Origin: Gammaproteobacteria bacterium
GTDB taxonomy: Bacteria; Pseudomonadota; Gammaproteobacteria; Steroidobacterales; Rariloculaceae
Direction of reading: 5' to 3'
Assembly (NCBI GenBank): GCA_022825505.1
Contig: JAJDWR010000011.1
Location: forward strand, 1 to 64,000
DNA length: 64,000 bases
Below are positions 25,702 through 33,915 of the stretch, in pieces. Under the pieces are notes generated by a model, which made no database searches, was not told the DNA's origin, and saw only the letters and a program-made list of their open reading frames with translations. Every line of letters begins with the position of its first letter. Positions within the stretch are counted from its first letter, which is position 1. The position numbers were made by a program, and so were the translations under genes.

Positions 25702-26289
25702 ATGGCCCGTGTTGGTAAAACCTTTGTAACCGCAGCAACGCTGACTGCCGCGCTCTTTTCCGTCAATCTTTCTGCTGAAATCGTGGAAGTGTATTTGCTT
25801 GATCGATTGGACGGCGATTTGAACGACTACTGTATCGATGTAAATGGCCCTCCACACCGGTTGGAGCTGGAGGTACCTATTCAAACTCATACCTGTTACA
25901 GCTACCGGGACGACCCCCCTCCCCCGACCGTGGACCAGGCAATGGATTCTGATGAGATTGCTGCGGGCAAGATTCACTTGCTGGAGATAGGTCTTTGCGG
26001 GCAGGTGGATGGTGATCAACCAGGGGCGACCATCAGCCTTACTGAATGCGCAGACATTGAAGAACAGAGTTTTGAATTGAGAGAAAACGGCGAGTTTGTA
26101 TGGAATTCTTCAAATTATTCGCCACTCAATCCGGAACTGTGCTTGACGGCCGGCCCGATCAGTTGGCTGGGAGGCGCCCCAGGTGGTCCACCGTCACGGC
26201 ATCAGGTCCGCACTTTGGGTCTTCAGCCCTGTGGTGCGGAAGCTGAGGCTTACCAACGCTGGGGCACTCGTACAGAGATGGCGAGATAA
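25702..26289 (+). CDS. Secreted protein with ricin-B-like (beta-trefoil) features
   Basis: The 195-aa product has a signal peptide (cleavage likely after NLSA, about residue 24) and a mature part with CIDVNGP, a TISLTEC turn, FELRENGEFVW, LCLTAGP and a final YQRW. This C-D-V ... QxW pattern resembles ricin-type lectin repeats, so it may bind sugar outside the cytoplasm. I chose the ATG at 25702 because GGGGAGG lies just upstream; a TTG at 25681 is less likely. It is the only cargo gene of the 976-bp element. Confidence 0.6.
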   Translation: MARVGKTFVTAATLTAALFSVNLSAEIVEVYLLDRLDGDLNDYCIDVNGPPHRLELEVPIQTHTCYSYRDDPPPPTVDQAMDSDEIAAGKIHLLEIGLCGQVDGDQPGATISLTECADIEEQSFELRENGEFVWNSSNYSPLNPELCLTAGPISWLGGAPGGPPSRHQVRTLGLQPCGAEAEAYQRWGTRTEMAR

Positions 26290-26358
26290 AGGCTGGTGTG
26301 ACCGCGTGACCCTCGTCACGGCGCGGCGCAGCAGGTTCTCGATCCCGCAGACGTAGCG

Positions 26359-26507
26359 TCCGCACGGCCATCGCGCAGGTGGTTCGGCGAGAGATCCAAC
26401 AGCTCATACCGAGGGGCCGCCACGCAGATATAACTATACGAGGCGACCGGATCGACATCTCGCTTGGCGGCCCTCTCAAGGCTGAAACAGGGGTTCGATT
26501 CCCCTAG
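26359..26507 (+). pseudogene. GHKL ATPase C-terminal remnant / right-end repeat copy 2
   Basis: This stretch translates, in frame and without stops, as the last 49 residues of the GHKL ATPase (VRTAIAQVVRREIQQLIP ...), ending at the same TAG inside the att core. It has five amino-acid changes and about nine synonymous ones relative to the full gene. No start or ATP-binding part is present. It is the fossil end of a second, diverged ATPase gene. Confidence 0.82.
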
Positions 26508-26516
26508 GGAGCGCCA
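26467..26516 (+). repeat. att core copy 3 (right chromosomal junction)
   Basis: This copy is identical to the tRNA-Glu 3' 50-mer, without the 5' half. It is followed by sequence unlike the two left-end repeats, so it marks the return to the chromosome. Confidence 0.93.
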
Positions 26517-26556
26517 CTCATTCAACCACGTCAAGCTTCACGGCCCCTCGCGCCGA

Positions 26557-26982
26557 TCACGGAGCGCCTACCACTCTACCGGGACCAAAGGCTTCGACCA
26601 TGAACGTGTCTTCCAGGGCCACAACCTGATGTTCTGCATAGGATTCGATGACATACACGTCCCCCGGCTCCATGATGACATCGCCATCGGGCGTCATCGC
26701 CCGCAATCGACCGCTGATGACGACGATCAGTTCTTCCTCGGGATGATTGTGGTGGGGTGACCTCGCGCCTGCCTTGAGGAATGTCTGGGACAGGATAACG
26801 GTCTGCGACCGTATACTCTTGGCCTCTATCAGTTCGTTAACGACGTTCAGGGGTATGTCTCCCTCCTTGTGCACCGTTGCCTGCGGCGGCACGATCTGCG
26901 CCATCCGGCCCTGTTGGGCGTTGAGGGCCATGCTGCCTATTCCGACACAGGCCAGCGTTGCGATCAAAAAGTACCTTTTCAT
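26557..26982 (-). CDS. Secreted cupin-domain protein
   Basis: The 141-aa product has a signal peptide (MKRYFLIATL ... ALNA) and one cupin barrel with the metal-binding motif HHNHPEEELIVVISG and the later PGDVYVIESYAEH. A GGAGGA ribosome site precedes the ATG at 26982, whereas the longer frame to 27105 overlaps the divergent gene. Single-domain cupins have many roles; none can be assigned. It is the first chromosomal gene after the islands. Confidence 0.82.
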   Translation of the reverse strand: MKRYFLIATLACVGIGSMALNAQQGRMAQIVPPQATVHKEGDIPLNVVNELIEAKSIRSQTVILSQTFLKAGARSPHHNHPEEELIVVISGRLRAMTPDGDVIMEPGDVYVIESYAEHQVVALEDTFMVEAFGPGRVVGAP

Positions 26983-27103
26983 TGAATTGTCCTCCGATTC
27001 CAGGGATTCGAGCGTCTTTACAATGGCCAGCCCGATCGCGCCAAGACCCAGTCTCCGCAAACGTGAATAATAGTCTCCCTGATCTTGCTGGAGTAGTTTT
27101 CTC

Positions 27104-28582
27104 ATGAATTACCGAAATCTTGCCGGTGCACTGATGCTTTTCGCCGCCGGCGCAACGGGATGTTCGCAAGACGAAACCGATGTTGCCGTCGCGGAAGGCT
27201 ATGTCGTCACGGAGCGCGATCGCCAGGTCATGCAGATCGAGCGATTCGAGACTGTGCTTGAGGACTGGGAGCGGCGCGCGAAGCCGGGACCGCTCGTTCA
27301 GACATACCGGACAACCGTCGTGGCGACGTTCGATCCCGGTGAGCCTGTGTTCGAACCGGAACCCGGACGCACGTACTGGTACGAGAATCTTGGCACGACG
27401 ACGCCCTACTACACGACCATTCTGGGCAATGAGGGCACGGCCATCACGGAATTCTCGGCAAATTCGAGTCAGGTCGTCGTCGGCGATGCGGCGACGAAAG
27501 AAATTATCGCGAGCAATGAGTTGCCATCGGAGATGCGCGCGGCAGTGCACGGCACGGTCATGTCGCCTGACGGCCGATATATCTACATTGTCGGTCCACG
27601 GCCTCCCGCCACGGAGGGAACGCCCGATACCGGTGGCGGAGTCGATCTCCAGACGCAGGCGACGCTGCTCAAGATCGATGCGCTGACCCTGCAGCCCGTG
27701 AAGACGATCGATGCCGGCGCGCGTATGCATCATGGCCAGGTCTTTCAGGATCGGTACCTGCTCTTTGACAGTTTCGGCCGGACCGGGGACGGGCTCAACG
27801 TCTTTCTGCTCGATCCGGAGACGGATGAAATCGTCGGCGGCGTACGCGACGAAGATCTCGGCGGATCGCCCTATCTCGCATTCACCGACAATGAATTCAT
27901 CTACGTGATCATGACGCCTTTCGGTTACGGCCCGGGCTCGTTTGTCGGCAGCATACAACTCGTGGAAGGCGACCTTACAACAATGCGCCCGATCTGGGTT
28001 GCGCGCATTGACCCGGCGACCTGGGAAGTTGTACGCGAGTATCCGGTTCCGGGTTTCCGGCCGCACTGGATCGTCATCGATTCGGCCAGGGAAAACATGT
28101 TCGTTACAAAGGGGGCGTCAGCCAATGTCAGCAAGATCAATCTTGAGTCGGGCGAGATTCTCTGGACCACCGGAACCGCTGGCCTCGGTCCGTACGGATT
28201 GACGCTGAACGCGGATGAATCGGAAATCTGGACGGCCGACAAGGGCGAACCTGCCGGCATACTCGGGCGGACTGTGAGCGTCATCGCCGCCGACGGTGGC
28301 CAGCAACGGCATACGGTGTTTGCGGGCTACATGATCGACCATATTCTGCTTGCGCCAAATGGCAGGGAACTCTGGGGCACCAGCAATCGCGAGGGCCGGA
28401 TCTATGTCTTTGACCAGGAGACCTACGCAACGTCCCACGTAATCGACATGCCTAAGTTCGGCGATCCGCACGGGCTCGTCTGGGTGCACTACGATGACAA
28501 TGGCAATTCCATGGTCGTGCGCGACCAGGGCGGTTTTCACAACGGCGTCAACCCGGCGCTCGGAACTGCACTCGACTACTGA
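27104..28582 (+). CDS. Beta-propeller lipoprotein (YncE/YVTN-like)
   Basis: The 492-aa product has a lipobox (AGATGC, Cys20) and repeated beta-propeller blades with patterns such as VMSPDGRYIYIV, SARENMFVTKGASANVSK and LNADESEIWTADKGEP. There is no CxxCH heme motif or obvious catalytic site. Such proteins often bind partners or ligands in the periplasm. It precedes the Tat-exported M24-like gene by about 130 bases and may be cotranscribed with it. Confidence 0.75.
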   Translation: MNYRNLAGALMLFAAGATGCSQDETDVAVAEGYVVTERDRQVMQIERFETVLEDWERRAKPGPLVQTYRTTVVATFDPGEPVFEPEPGRTYWYENLGTTTPYYTTILGNEGTAITEFSANSSQVVVGDAATKEIIASNELPSEMRAAVHGTVMSPDGRYIYIVGPRPPATEGTPDTGGGVDLQTQATLLKIDALTLQPVKTIDAGARMHHGQVFQDRYLLFDSFGRTGDGLNVFLLDPETDEIVGGVRDEDLGGSPYLAFTDNEFIYVIMTPFGYGPGSFVGSIQLVEGDLTTMRPIWVARIDPATWEVVREYPVPGFRPHWIVIDSARENMFVTKGASANVSKINLESGEILWTTGTAGLGPYGLTLNADESEIWTADKGEPAGILGRTVSVIAADGGQQRHTVFAGYMIDHILLAPNGRELWGTSNREGRIYVFDQETYATSHVIDMPKFGDPHGLVWVHYDDNGNSMVVRDQGGFHNGVNPALGTALDY

Positions 28583-28711
28583 GCCGAATACCTGACGAGT
28601 ATCGTCGTGACTCTCCACAGGGGCGGCGGTGAAAGTCAGGTGCAACGGCGGAAAATCGGCTAGTCTACCCGGGGCGTACCGACCTGCCAGTTGCGGACCA
28701 GGGTGAATTCG

Positions 28712-30028
28712 ATGGAAAAGAAAGTAAACGACCTGATAGCGAATCTCTCGTCCGGCCGACTCGGGCGGCGCGAATTCCTGACGCGAATGGCAGCAATTCC
28801 CGGCGGAATCGCCGCCGCCTCGGCCGTACTGCCGATGTTGCCTGCGGAAACCGCCCGGGCGCAGTTCGGGCCGCCACCCTTTACGCCCGCAGAGGGCGAG
28901 CGGCGCCATGCGCGAATTCGCGCGATGATGGCGGAGAAAGGCCTGGACTGCATGATCGTCCCGCATCGCGCGGGCGACGGTGTCAACCTGCTGCAGTATG
29001 CCGGCTACGTGTCGGGCGGCGGTTTCTTTCCGTACGGCGACGGCGCCGTGGTCTTCCCACTCGAAGGCGATCCGATTATCGTCGCGAACCGGCTTCCGTC
29101 GCCCTGGATCAGCCGCGCGAAACCGGTCGTCTTCGAAGACGGTGTGCAGGTGCCGCTGGGCCAACAGATTGTCGAAGCGGTCGAAGAGCTTGGGCTCGCG
29201 AACAGCACGATCGGTGTCGTGGGCACGGTCACGGGCGGTGAGGGCGTGAACGAGTTCATGAATGACGGTCTCGTGACCTACGCGACCTGGGCCACCGTCC
29301 TTGCCGGACTGCCGAACGCCGAATTCACCGACATTTCGGGCGACTTTGCCGTGCTGATGATGGTCAAGGGCGAGGAAGAGATTGCAGCGTGCACAAATGC
29401 GGCCCTTATAGGCGAAAGCCTGCACGAAATGCTGATCGGAACGACGCAGGTGGGCACGGACTCGGCGCTGCTGCGCGAAAACGTGGCGATGCACCTGTTG
29501 CGCAACGGCGCAACGGCCGACGTGCAGGCCGCATTCCTGCCGCCCGGACCGATGGCTGACGGCACGGTTTTCAATTCCGAGTACGGGATCATCCACGGCG
29601 GCGGATACTGCCAGGTCACGCTGTGCATGGTCGTGGGCTCGATGAGCGCGCAGATGGAGACACTGGCCGAGGTCGCGCACGAGCTTATGGACTACGGAGC
29701 CGAACACCTGCGCGCCGGCAAGCGATTCGGCGACCTGATGGAAGAAATGGAGCAGATCAACCGGCGGACCGGATACTGGCATCGCGTGCCGCATATTCAC
29801 GGCCTGTTGCCGATGACGCTCGTCGGCCCGGTGTTTACCAGCGAAGATGCCGTGGGCTCACGGACGCTCGGTGCGGACGTCGTCGTCCAGGAAGGCATGG
29901 TCTTCAGTTTCGAACCCGGCGCCCGCGAGGGCCGGACGGCGGAAGCGAAAGTCGGTGCGACCGCGATTGTCACCGCTGACGGACTGAACGTGATCAACAC
30001 GATCGGGACACGTGTGCAGCAGGTGTAA
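28712..30028 (+). CDS. Exported M24/creatinase-like protein, metal ligands not conserved
   Basis: The 438-aa product has a Tat signal (RLGRREFLTRMAA, then a long Ala-rich segment). A two-domain creatinase/aminopeptidase P layout follows: N-terminal domain about residues 65-200, pita-bread domain about 210-430. In M24 peptidases two Asp, one His and two Glu bind the metal pair. Here the first Asp positions read FNSEYGIIHGGGYCQ, without the expected D...D. HIHG and EGMVFSFEPG are still recognisable. It may be a metal-independent creatinase-like hydrolase or a non-catalytic form. A TTG seven codons upstream is possible as start. Confidence 0.72.
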   Translation: MEKKVNDLIANLSSGRLGRREFLTRMAAIPGGIAAASAVLPMLPAETARAQFGPPPFTPAEGERRHARIRAMMAEKGLDCMIVPHRAGDGVNLLQYAGYVSGGGFFPYGDGAVVFPLEGDPIIVANRLPSPWISRAKPVVFEDGVQVPLGQQIVEAVEELGLANSTIGVVGTVTGGEGVNEFMNDGLVTYATWATVLAGLPNAEFTDISGDFAVLMMVKGEEEIAACTNAALIGESLHEMLIGTTQVGTDSALLRENVAMHLLRNGATADVQAAFLPPGPMADGTVFNSEYGIIHGGGYCQVTLCMVVGSMSAQMETLAEVAHELMDYGAEHLRAGKRFGDLMEEMEQINRRTGYWHRVPHIHGLLPMTLVGPVFTSEDAVGSRTLGADVVVQEGMVFSFEPGAREGRTAEAKVGATAIVTADGLNVINTIGTRVQQV

Positions 30029-30164
30029 CGGAGTTGCACGGATTTTTCACGGCTGAAGCGCCAATGGGCACTCCACCACAAATGGACCTCGCAAGGGAAG
30101 CCCATCAGCGGTTGGCATTCGTATGTCCGACGGACACTCCGCGACACATGGAGCTCGCAAAAGA

Positions 30165-31601
30165 ATGAAACGGCTGAAGCTCTTACTGTTAGCGGTACTC
30201 GCCGCCCAGGCGACATCCGTTCTGGCTCAGCAGCGGCCGCCCAACTTCCTGGTGCTGATCGGCGACGATATGGGTGTCGAGACTCTCGCGTCCTATGGAA
30301 TCGGCACACCCACGGCCGTAACGCCCAACCTCGACCGTCTCGCGAGCGAAGGCGTACTGTTCGAGAATTTCTGGGCCGAGCCCACGTGTTCACCTACGCG
30401 CGCCGCCATCCTGACGGGCCGTTATCCGTTTCGAAACGGCGTACGGGGTCCCCTTATGGCGTTCTGGGGCCGGATGGGTGTCGCGCCGCCGGAAAAGCCC
30501 ACCACTGGGCACAAGGAAGCGCTGTTCAACCCCCTGGGGCCCGTTGAGGAAGTGGATGACCCCATGCCGGAAAACTACACGCCCGGACTGCTGAATTCCG
30601 AGCTGCTGATACCGGAACTGCTCAAGCGGCTTTCCACGCCCTATGCCACTGGGGCAGTAGGCAAGTGGCACCTGTCTTCCCCGTTCAATGAAAACTGGCT
30701 GGATCATCCCAATGCCAACGGGTTCGACTTTTACGCGGGAACGTTAACCGGAACCGCGTACAGTTATTTCGCCTGGCCCCATATCGAGAACGGCGAGGTC
30801 CGGCAGGAGACGGGGTACGTGGACACCGCAAATGCGGAAAATGCCATCCGGTTCATTCGTGAACAGGGAGACAATCCCTGGTTTGCCTGGGTGGCGTTCA
30901 ACAATCCTCACACGCATGTGCACCTGCCGCCTGGCGAGCTGCTGCACAGCGAGGCCAGGAATCTCGACCCGAACGCGGTGAGTCACGACAACACGCAACC
31001 TTATTTTCTGGCACAGATCGAAGCCCTGGACACCCTGACAGGACGCATCACGGCATCGATACCGGAAGAGGTGATGGACCGCACCTACGTCATCTTTCTC
31101 GGCGACAACGGCACCGACCGATGGTCCGGACCACCTGCGCCCACCGACCCTGAACGGGCCAAGATGACCGCCTACGAGGGCGGAGTGCGGGTACCGTTAA
31201 TCATCGCAGGTCCCGGCATCGAGGCAGGAACCCGTGTGCCCTACATGGCCCATGCGGTCGATCTGTTTGCCACGATCCTGGAACTGGCCGCCGGAGACCG
31301 CGAGCGTGTCATACCGGCCGATCGCCCCATCGACTCAGTGAGTCTCGTTCCGTATCTGCGAGGAAGTGCCGATGAAGAACTTCGGGAATGGAATTACAGC
31401 AGTGTCGTGATAGGGACCCTGAGAAATTCCCGTGCTCTGCGTAACAGCGAATACAAGTTGATCATCGATAACGGCAACGAAGAGCTTTATCACATCGCAG
31501 AGGACCCGGCAGAGCTGCGCGCCCTGGACCTGGAAAACCTGACGGACGCGGAACGAAGCCACTACCTGGCACTGCAGGCGCAGCTCGAAGAACTGAACTG
31601 A
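30165..31601 (+). CDS. Secreted sulfatase (type I, formylglycine)
   Basis: The 478-aa product has a signal peptide (MKRLKLLLLAVLAAQATSVLA) and the sulfatase core. It includes LIGDDMG (metal-binding Asp34/Asp35), CSPTRAAILTGR (Cys75, to be converted to formylglycine), GKWHLS and LGDNGTDRW. The C-x-P-x-R signature means it depends on an anaerobic or FGE-type maturase not seen in this window. The substrate could be a sulfated polysaccharide or small sulfate ester. I chose the ATG at 30165, because an earlier ATG at 30123 adds residues before the signal peptide. Confidence 0.9.
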   Translation: MKRLKLLLLAVLAAQATSVLAQQRPPNFLVLIGDDMGVETLASYGIGTPTAVTPNLDRLASEGVLFENFWAEPTCSPTRAAILTGRYPFRNGVRGPLMAFWGRMGVAPPEKPTTGHKEALFNPLGPVEEVDDPMPENYTPGLLNSELLIPELLKRLSTPYATGAVGKWHLSSPFNENWLDHPNANGFDFYAGTLTGTAYSYFAWPHIENGEVRQETGYVDTANAENAIRFIREQGDNPWFAWVAFNNPHTHVHLPPGELLHSEARNLDPNAVSHDNTQPYFLAQIEALDTLTGRITASIPEEVMDRTYVIFLGDNGTDRWSGPPAPTDPERAKMTAYEGGVRVPLIIAGPGIEAGTRVPYMAHAVDLFATILELAAGDRERVIPADRPIDSVSLVPYLRGSADEELREWNYSSVVIGTLRNSRALRNSEYKLIIDNGNEELYHIAEDPAELRALDLENLTDAERSHYLALQAQLEELN

Positions 31602-31625
31602 CGGTGTCGGAAGGTCGGAACAGGC

Positions 31626-32021
31626 CTACGCGATGAACCCCTGCAAGATGCCCCACAACGCCGCCAGCAACAGCACGACGGTGGGCAGGAAGGTGATGAG
31701 CATGCCGGTCTGCCGGGCCGCGGGGTCCCTGGTGTAGGCATTGGCATAGACGATACGTCCCGCGATCCAGACGGCTCCGATCAGGCCGGTCAGGGCATCG
31801 CCCAGAACATAAAGTCCCAGCCAGAGCAAGGGCAGGAACAGCACGACTTGCTCGATGGTGTTCTGGTGGATGCGGTTGGCGCGCTCGAACCCGGGGTGAC
31901 CTGACGTGGCCGGTGCCTCAACGCCGTGTTCCTGGCGCATCTTGCCCACGCGCATGCTCAGCACGAACGTCAGAACGACGGTGGCTACGGTCACCAGCGC
32001 GGTGTATTTCATCGCTATCAT
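31626..32021 (-). CDS. MAPEG-family membrane protein
   Basis: The 131-aa product has four transmembrane helices and the MAPEG motif region FERANRIHQNTIEQVVLFLP, close to the E-R-N-H-Q-N pattern of microsomal glutathione S-transferases. It may conjugate or reduce lipophilic electrophiles at the inner membrane. The ATG at 32021 lies ten bases after the alpha/beta hydrolase stop, with GAGG upstream, so the two genes are probably cotranscribed. Confidence 0.85.
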   Translation of the reverse strand: MIAMKYTALVTVATVVLTFVLSMRVGKMRQEHGVEAPATSGHPGFERANRIHQNTIEQVVLFLPLLWLGLYVLGDALTGLIGAVWIAGRIVYANAYTRDPAARQTGMLITFLPTVVLLLAALWGILQGFIA

Positions 32022-32031
32022 TTCATTTGCC

Positions 32032-33297
32032 TCATCCGTGAGCGTCAAGCTGCCGGGCCGCCCAGTCCTGATCGGTCGGCAGGCGCAGGTCCAGCGGCCC
32101 GCCCGACTTTTCGTCGTGATGCGGATGCCCCGCTCCGGACCACATCTGGCGGTCTGCATTGACCGCGGCCTGGTACAGCCGGTATGCCCCCTGCGGGTCC
32201 ATGATCCGGTCCGTGGGCCCGTAGCCGATCAGCATCGGGCACTCGATCCGGTGGGCTACATGTTCCACCGTGTAGTCGACCAGCTTGCGCCGCGCATCGG
32301 CGAGGTCTTCGGCGCCGATGATCCAGCGCACACGGTCCCGAATTGGCGGATAGAACTCGAACAGGTCGCGCAGGACGTCGTGGGAGCCGGCGCCCATCCA
32401 CACCGCCTTGATGCGGCTGTCTCCACTGGCCGCCCGGGGCGCGGAGTAACCGCCCATGCTCTGGCCGCGAAGGCCGATCCGCTCGGGGTCCACGTCCGGC
32501 CGCGACTGCAGGTAGTCCACGATGGGCGACACCAGCCGTTCCGTGTCCGGCGGCATGTAGAGGTTCATCAGGCGCTTCGGCGCGCCCTGCCCCGGCAGGT
32601 CCATGACCAGGTAGGCCATGCCCCGGGCGACGTAGGCCCCGGAACCGTTCAGCGTGTTTTCGGCCAGCGAATCCGCACCCTGGTAGTTGATGACAGTCGG
32701 GTAGCGCGTGCCTTCCGGGCCGCCGGGCTTGCGGAAATAGCCCAGGAGGTCGTTGCCGTCAATGTTGATCGTGACGCGCTCGAAGGGAGGATCCTGCAAC
32801 TCCCACGCCTTGTCGAAGAATTCCCTGAACTTCATGTAGCCCGGCATCATCGTCTCGTCGGTATCCTCCTGGTAGACGATGGACAGGCGGTGAAAGCGGC
32901 TCGCGCGCAGGTAGAAGTTGTGGGCCGATACGTTCAGCCCCTGCTCTTCGTAGCCCACGGCGATTTCCTCGTTGATCTGCGCGACCCGATTCCACTCCGT
33001 GTACCAGGACAGCGGATCGAAGGGGCGCATGCGCCGCGCGACTTCCAGTTCGTGGGGATCGTCGGTATGGATCGACTGGTTGAGCCGAATTTCCATCTGA
33101 CCGCCGCCCTCGATGGGCTCGCCGGTATAGAGCCGTGCCGGATCCCGGCCGCCCACATCGCCGACGTGGGCATTGCCCGGTCCCAGGTCCTGTGCGGATG
33201 CCGGAGCGCGCAATGCGCCGGCCATGGCTGACGCACCAGCCGACAAAATGCTCCATTTCATCATCGAGCGCCGCGTCAGTTTCGATTGCTTCATCAT
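32032..33297 (-). CDS. Tat-exported alpha/beta hydrolase
   Basis: The 421-aa product has a Tat-like signal (LTRRSMMKW, then a hydrophobic Ala/Ser-rich stretch to about residue 35) and an alpha/beta-hydrolase fold. The nucleophile is Ser280 in RGQSMGGYS. Candidate acid and His follow in GPTDRIMDP and GAGHPHHDE. An N-terminal helical region before the fold resembles the FrsA/2,6-dihydroxypseudooxynicotine hydrolase group, which cleaves esters or C-C bonds. The substrate is unknown. Confidence 0.82.
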   Translation of the reverse strand: MMKQSKLTRRSMMKWSILSAGASAMAGALRAPASAQDLGPGNAHVGDVGGRDPARLYTGEPIEGGGQMEIRLNQSIHTDDPHELEVARRMRPFDPLSWYTEWNRVAQINEEIAVGYEEQGLNVSAHNFYLRASRFHRLSIVYQEDTDETMMPGYMKFREFFDKAWELQDPPFERVTINIDGNDLLGYFRKPGGPEGTRYPTVINYQGADSLAENTLNGSGAYVARGMAYLVMDLPGQGAPKRLMNLYMPPDTERLVSPIVDYLQSRPDVDPERIGLRGQSMGGYSAPRAASGDSRIKAVWMGAGSHDVLRDLFEFYPPIRDRVRWIIGAEDLADARRKLVDYTVEHVAHRIECPMLIGYGPTDRIMDPQGAYRLYQAAVNADRQMWSGAGHPHHDEKSGGPLDLRLPTDQDWAARQLDAHG

Positions 33298-33436
33298 GAT
33301 CCCGGAATCCTCGCTGTTCGTTTTGTTTGCGGCCGTCCCCTCGCGGGCACGGCGGTATCGGCGGCTGCTGCCGCAGCGCGCGCTAGCGTATCATGCCGCA
33401 ACCCGCGCCAGCCATGACAACCCTTTCAGGTAATTC

Positions 33437-33859
33437 ATGAACCGCACCGACCCCGCATTGGCCAGTCTTCCCCGACGGGCCGCCGCAATCTTCTACGACC
33501 TCCTGCTGTTTGCCGGCCTGGTCATGGCACTTACGCTGGTGCTCGTTCTGTTGCGCGGCGGTGAAGCCATACCGCCGGCATCCTGGTGGTATGACATCCT
33601 TCTGCTGGCCGCGAACTTCCTCTTCTTCGGCGTTTCCTGGACCCGCGGCGGTCAGACCCTCGGGGCGCGGGCCTGGCGATTGCGGGTCACCGCCACGAAC
33701 GGGAACGATCTGAGCTGGCGGCAGGCGGCGCTACGTTATCTTTCGGCGTGGCTGTTGTTGCTGCCACCGGGATTGGGGTTCATCTGGGCCTGGTGGGACC
33801 CGGACGGTCTGTGCTGGCATGATCGGCTTTCCGGATCGCGCGTGATCCGGATGACCTAG
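33437..33859 (+). CDS. RDD-family membrane protein
   Basis: The 140-aa product has the RDD layout: PRRAAAIFYDLLLFAGL at the start, two long hydrophobic segments (about residues 20-45 and 50-70), the TLGARAWRLRV segment and a last hydrophobic pair. RDD proteins are inner-membrane proteins of mostly unknown role, some acting in ion exchange. It lies beside lptG, as in many gammaproteobacteria. Confidence 0.85.
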   Translation: MNRTDPALASLPRRAAAIFYDLLLFAGLVMALTLVLVLLRGGEAIPPASWWYDILLLAANFLFFGVSWTRGGQTLGARAWRLRVTATNGNDLSWRQAALRYLSAWLLLLPPGLGFIWAWWDPDGLCWHDRLSGSRVIRMT

Positions 33860-33915
33860 AGGCCGCAATTCCCGCCCGTAGCTCACCGCCGTTCCACCGG
33901 CTGCGCGCATGACTG

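Larger units (their letters stand above)
25541..26516. mobile_element. 976-bp mini-element in tandem (element 2)
   Basis: The interval between core copies 2 and 3 is exactly one 976-base period. It begins with a left-end repeat like that of element 1 (25541-25622) and ends with the same right-end repeat plus core (26359-26516). Between them is a single intact gene for a secreted 195-aa protein. It therefore has both ends of the family but almost no interior: a natural minimal or internally deleted element. Confidence 0.8.

Noticed and set aside
28118..29800. A 560-codon minus-strand frame
   Set aside because: It lies opposite the beta-propeller and M24-like genes and lacks recognisable motifs.
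30046..30175. Short similar strings (ATGGACCTCGCAAGG / ATGGAGCTCGCAAAAG) before the sulfatase gene
   Set aside because: The match is only about 20 bases with mismatches and has no flanking symmetry, so chance or weak local duplication is the simpler view.
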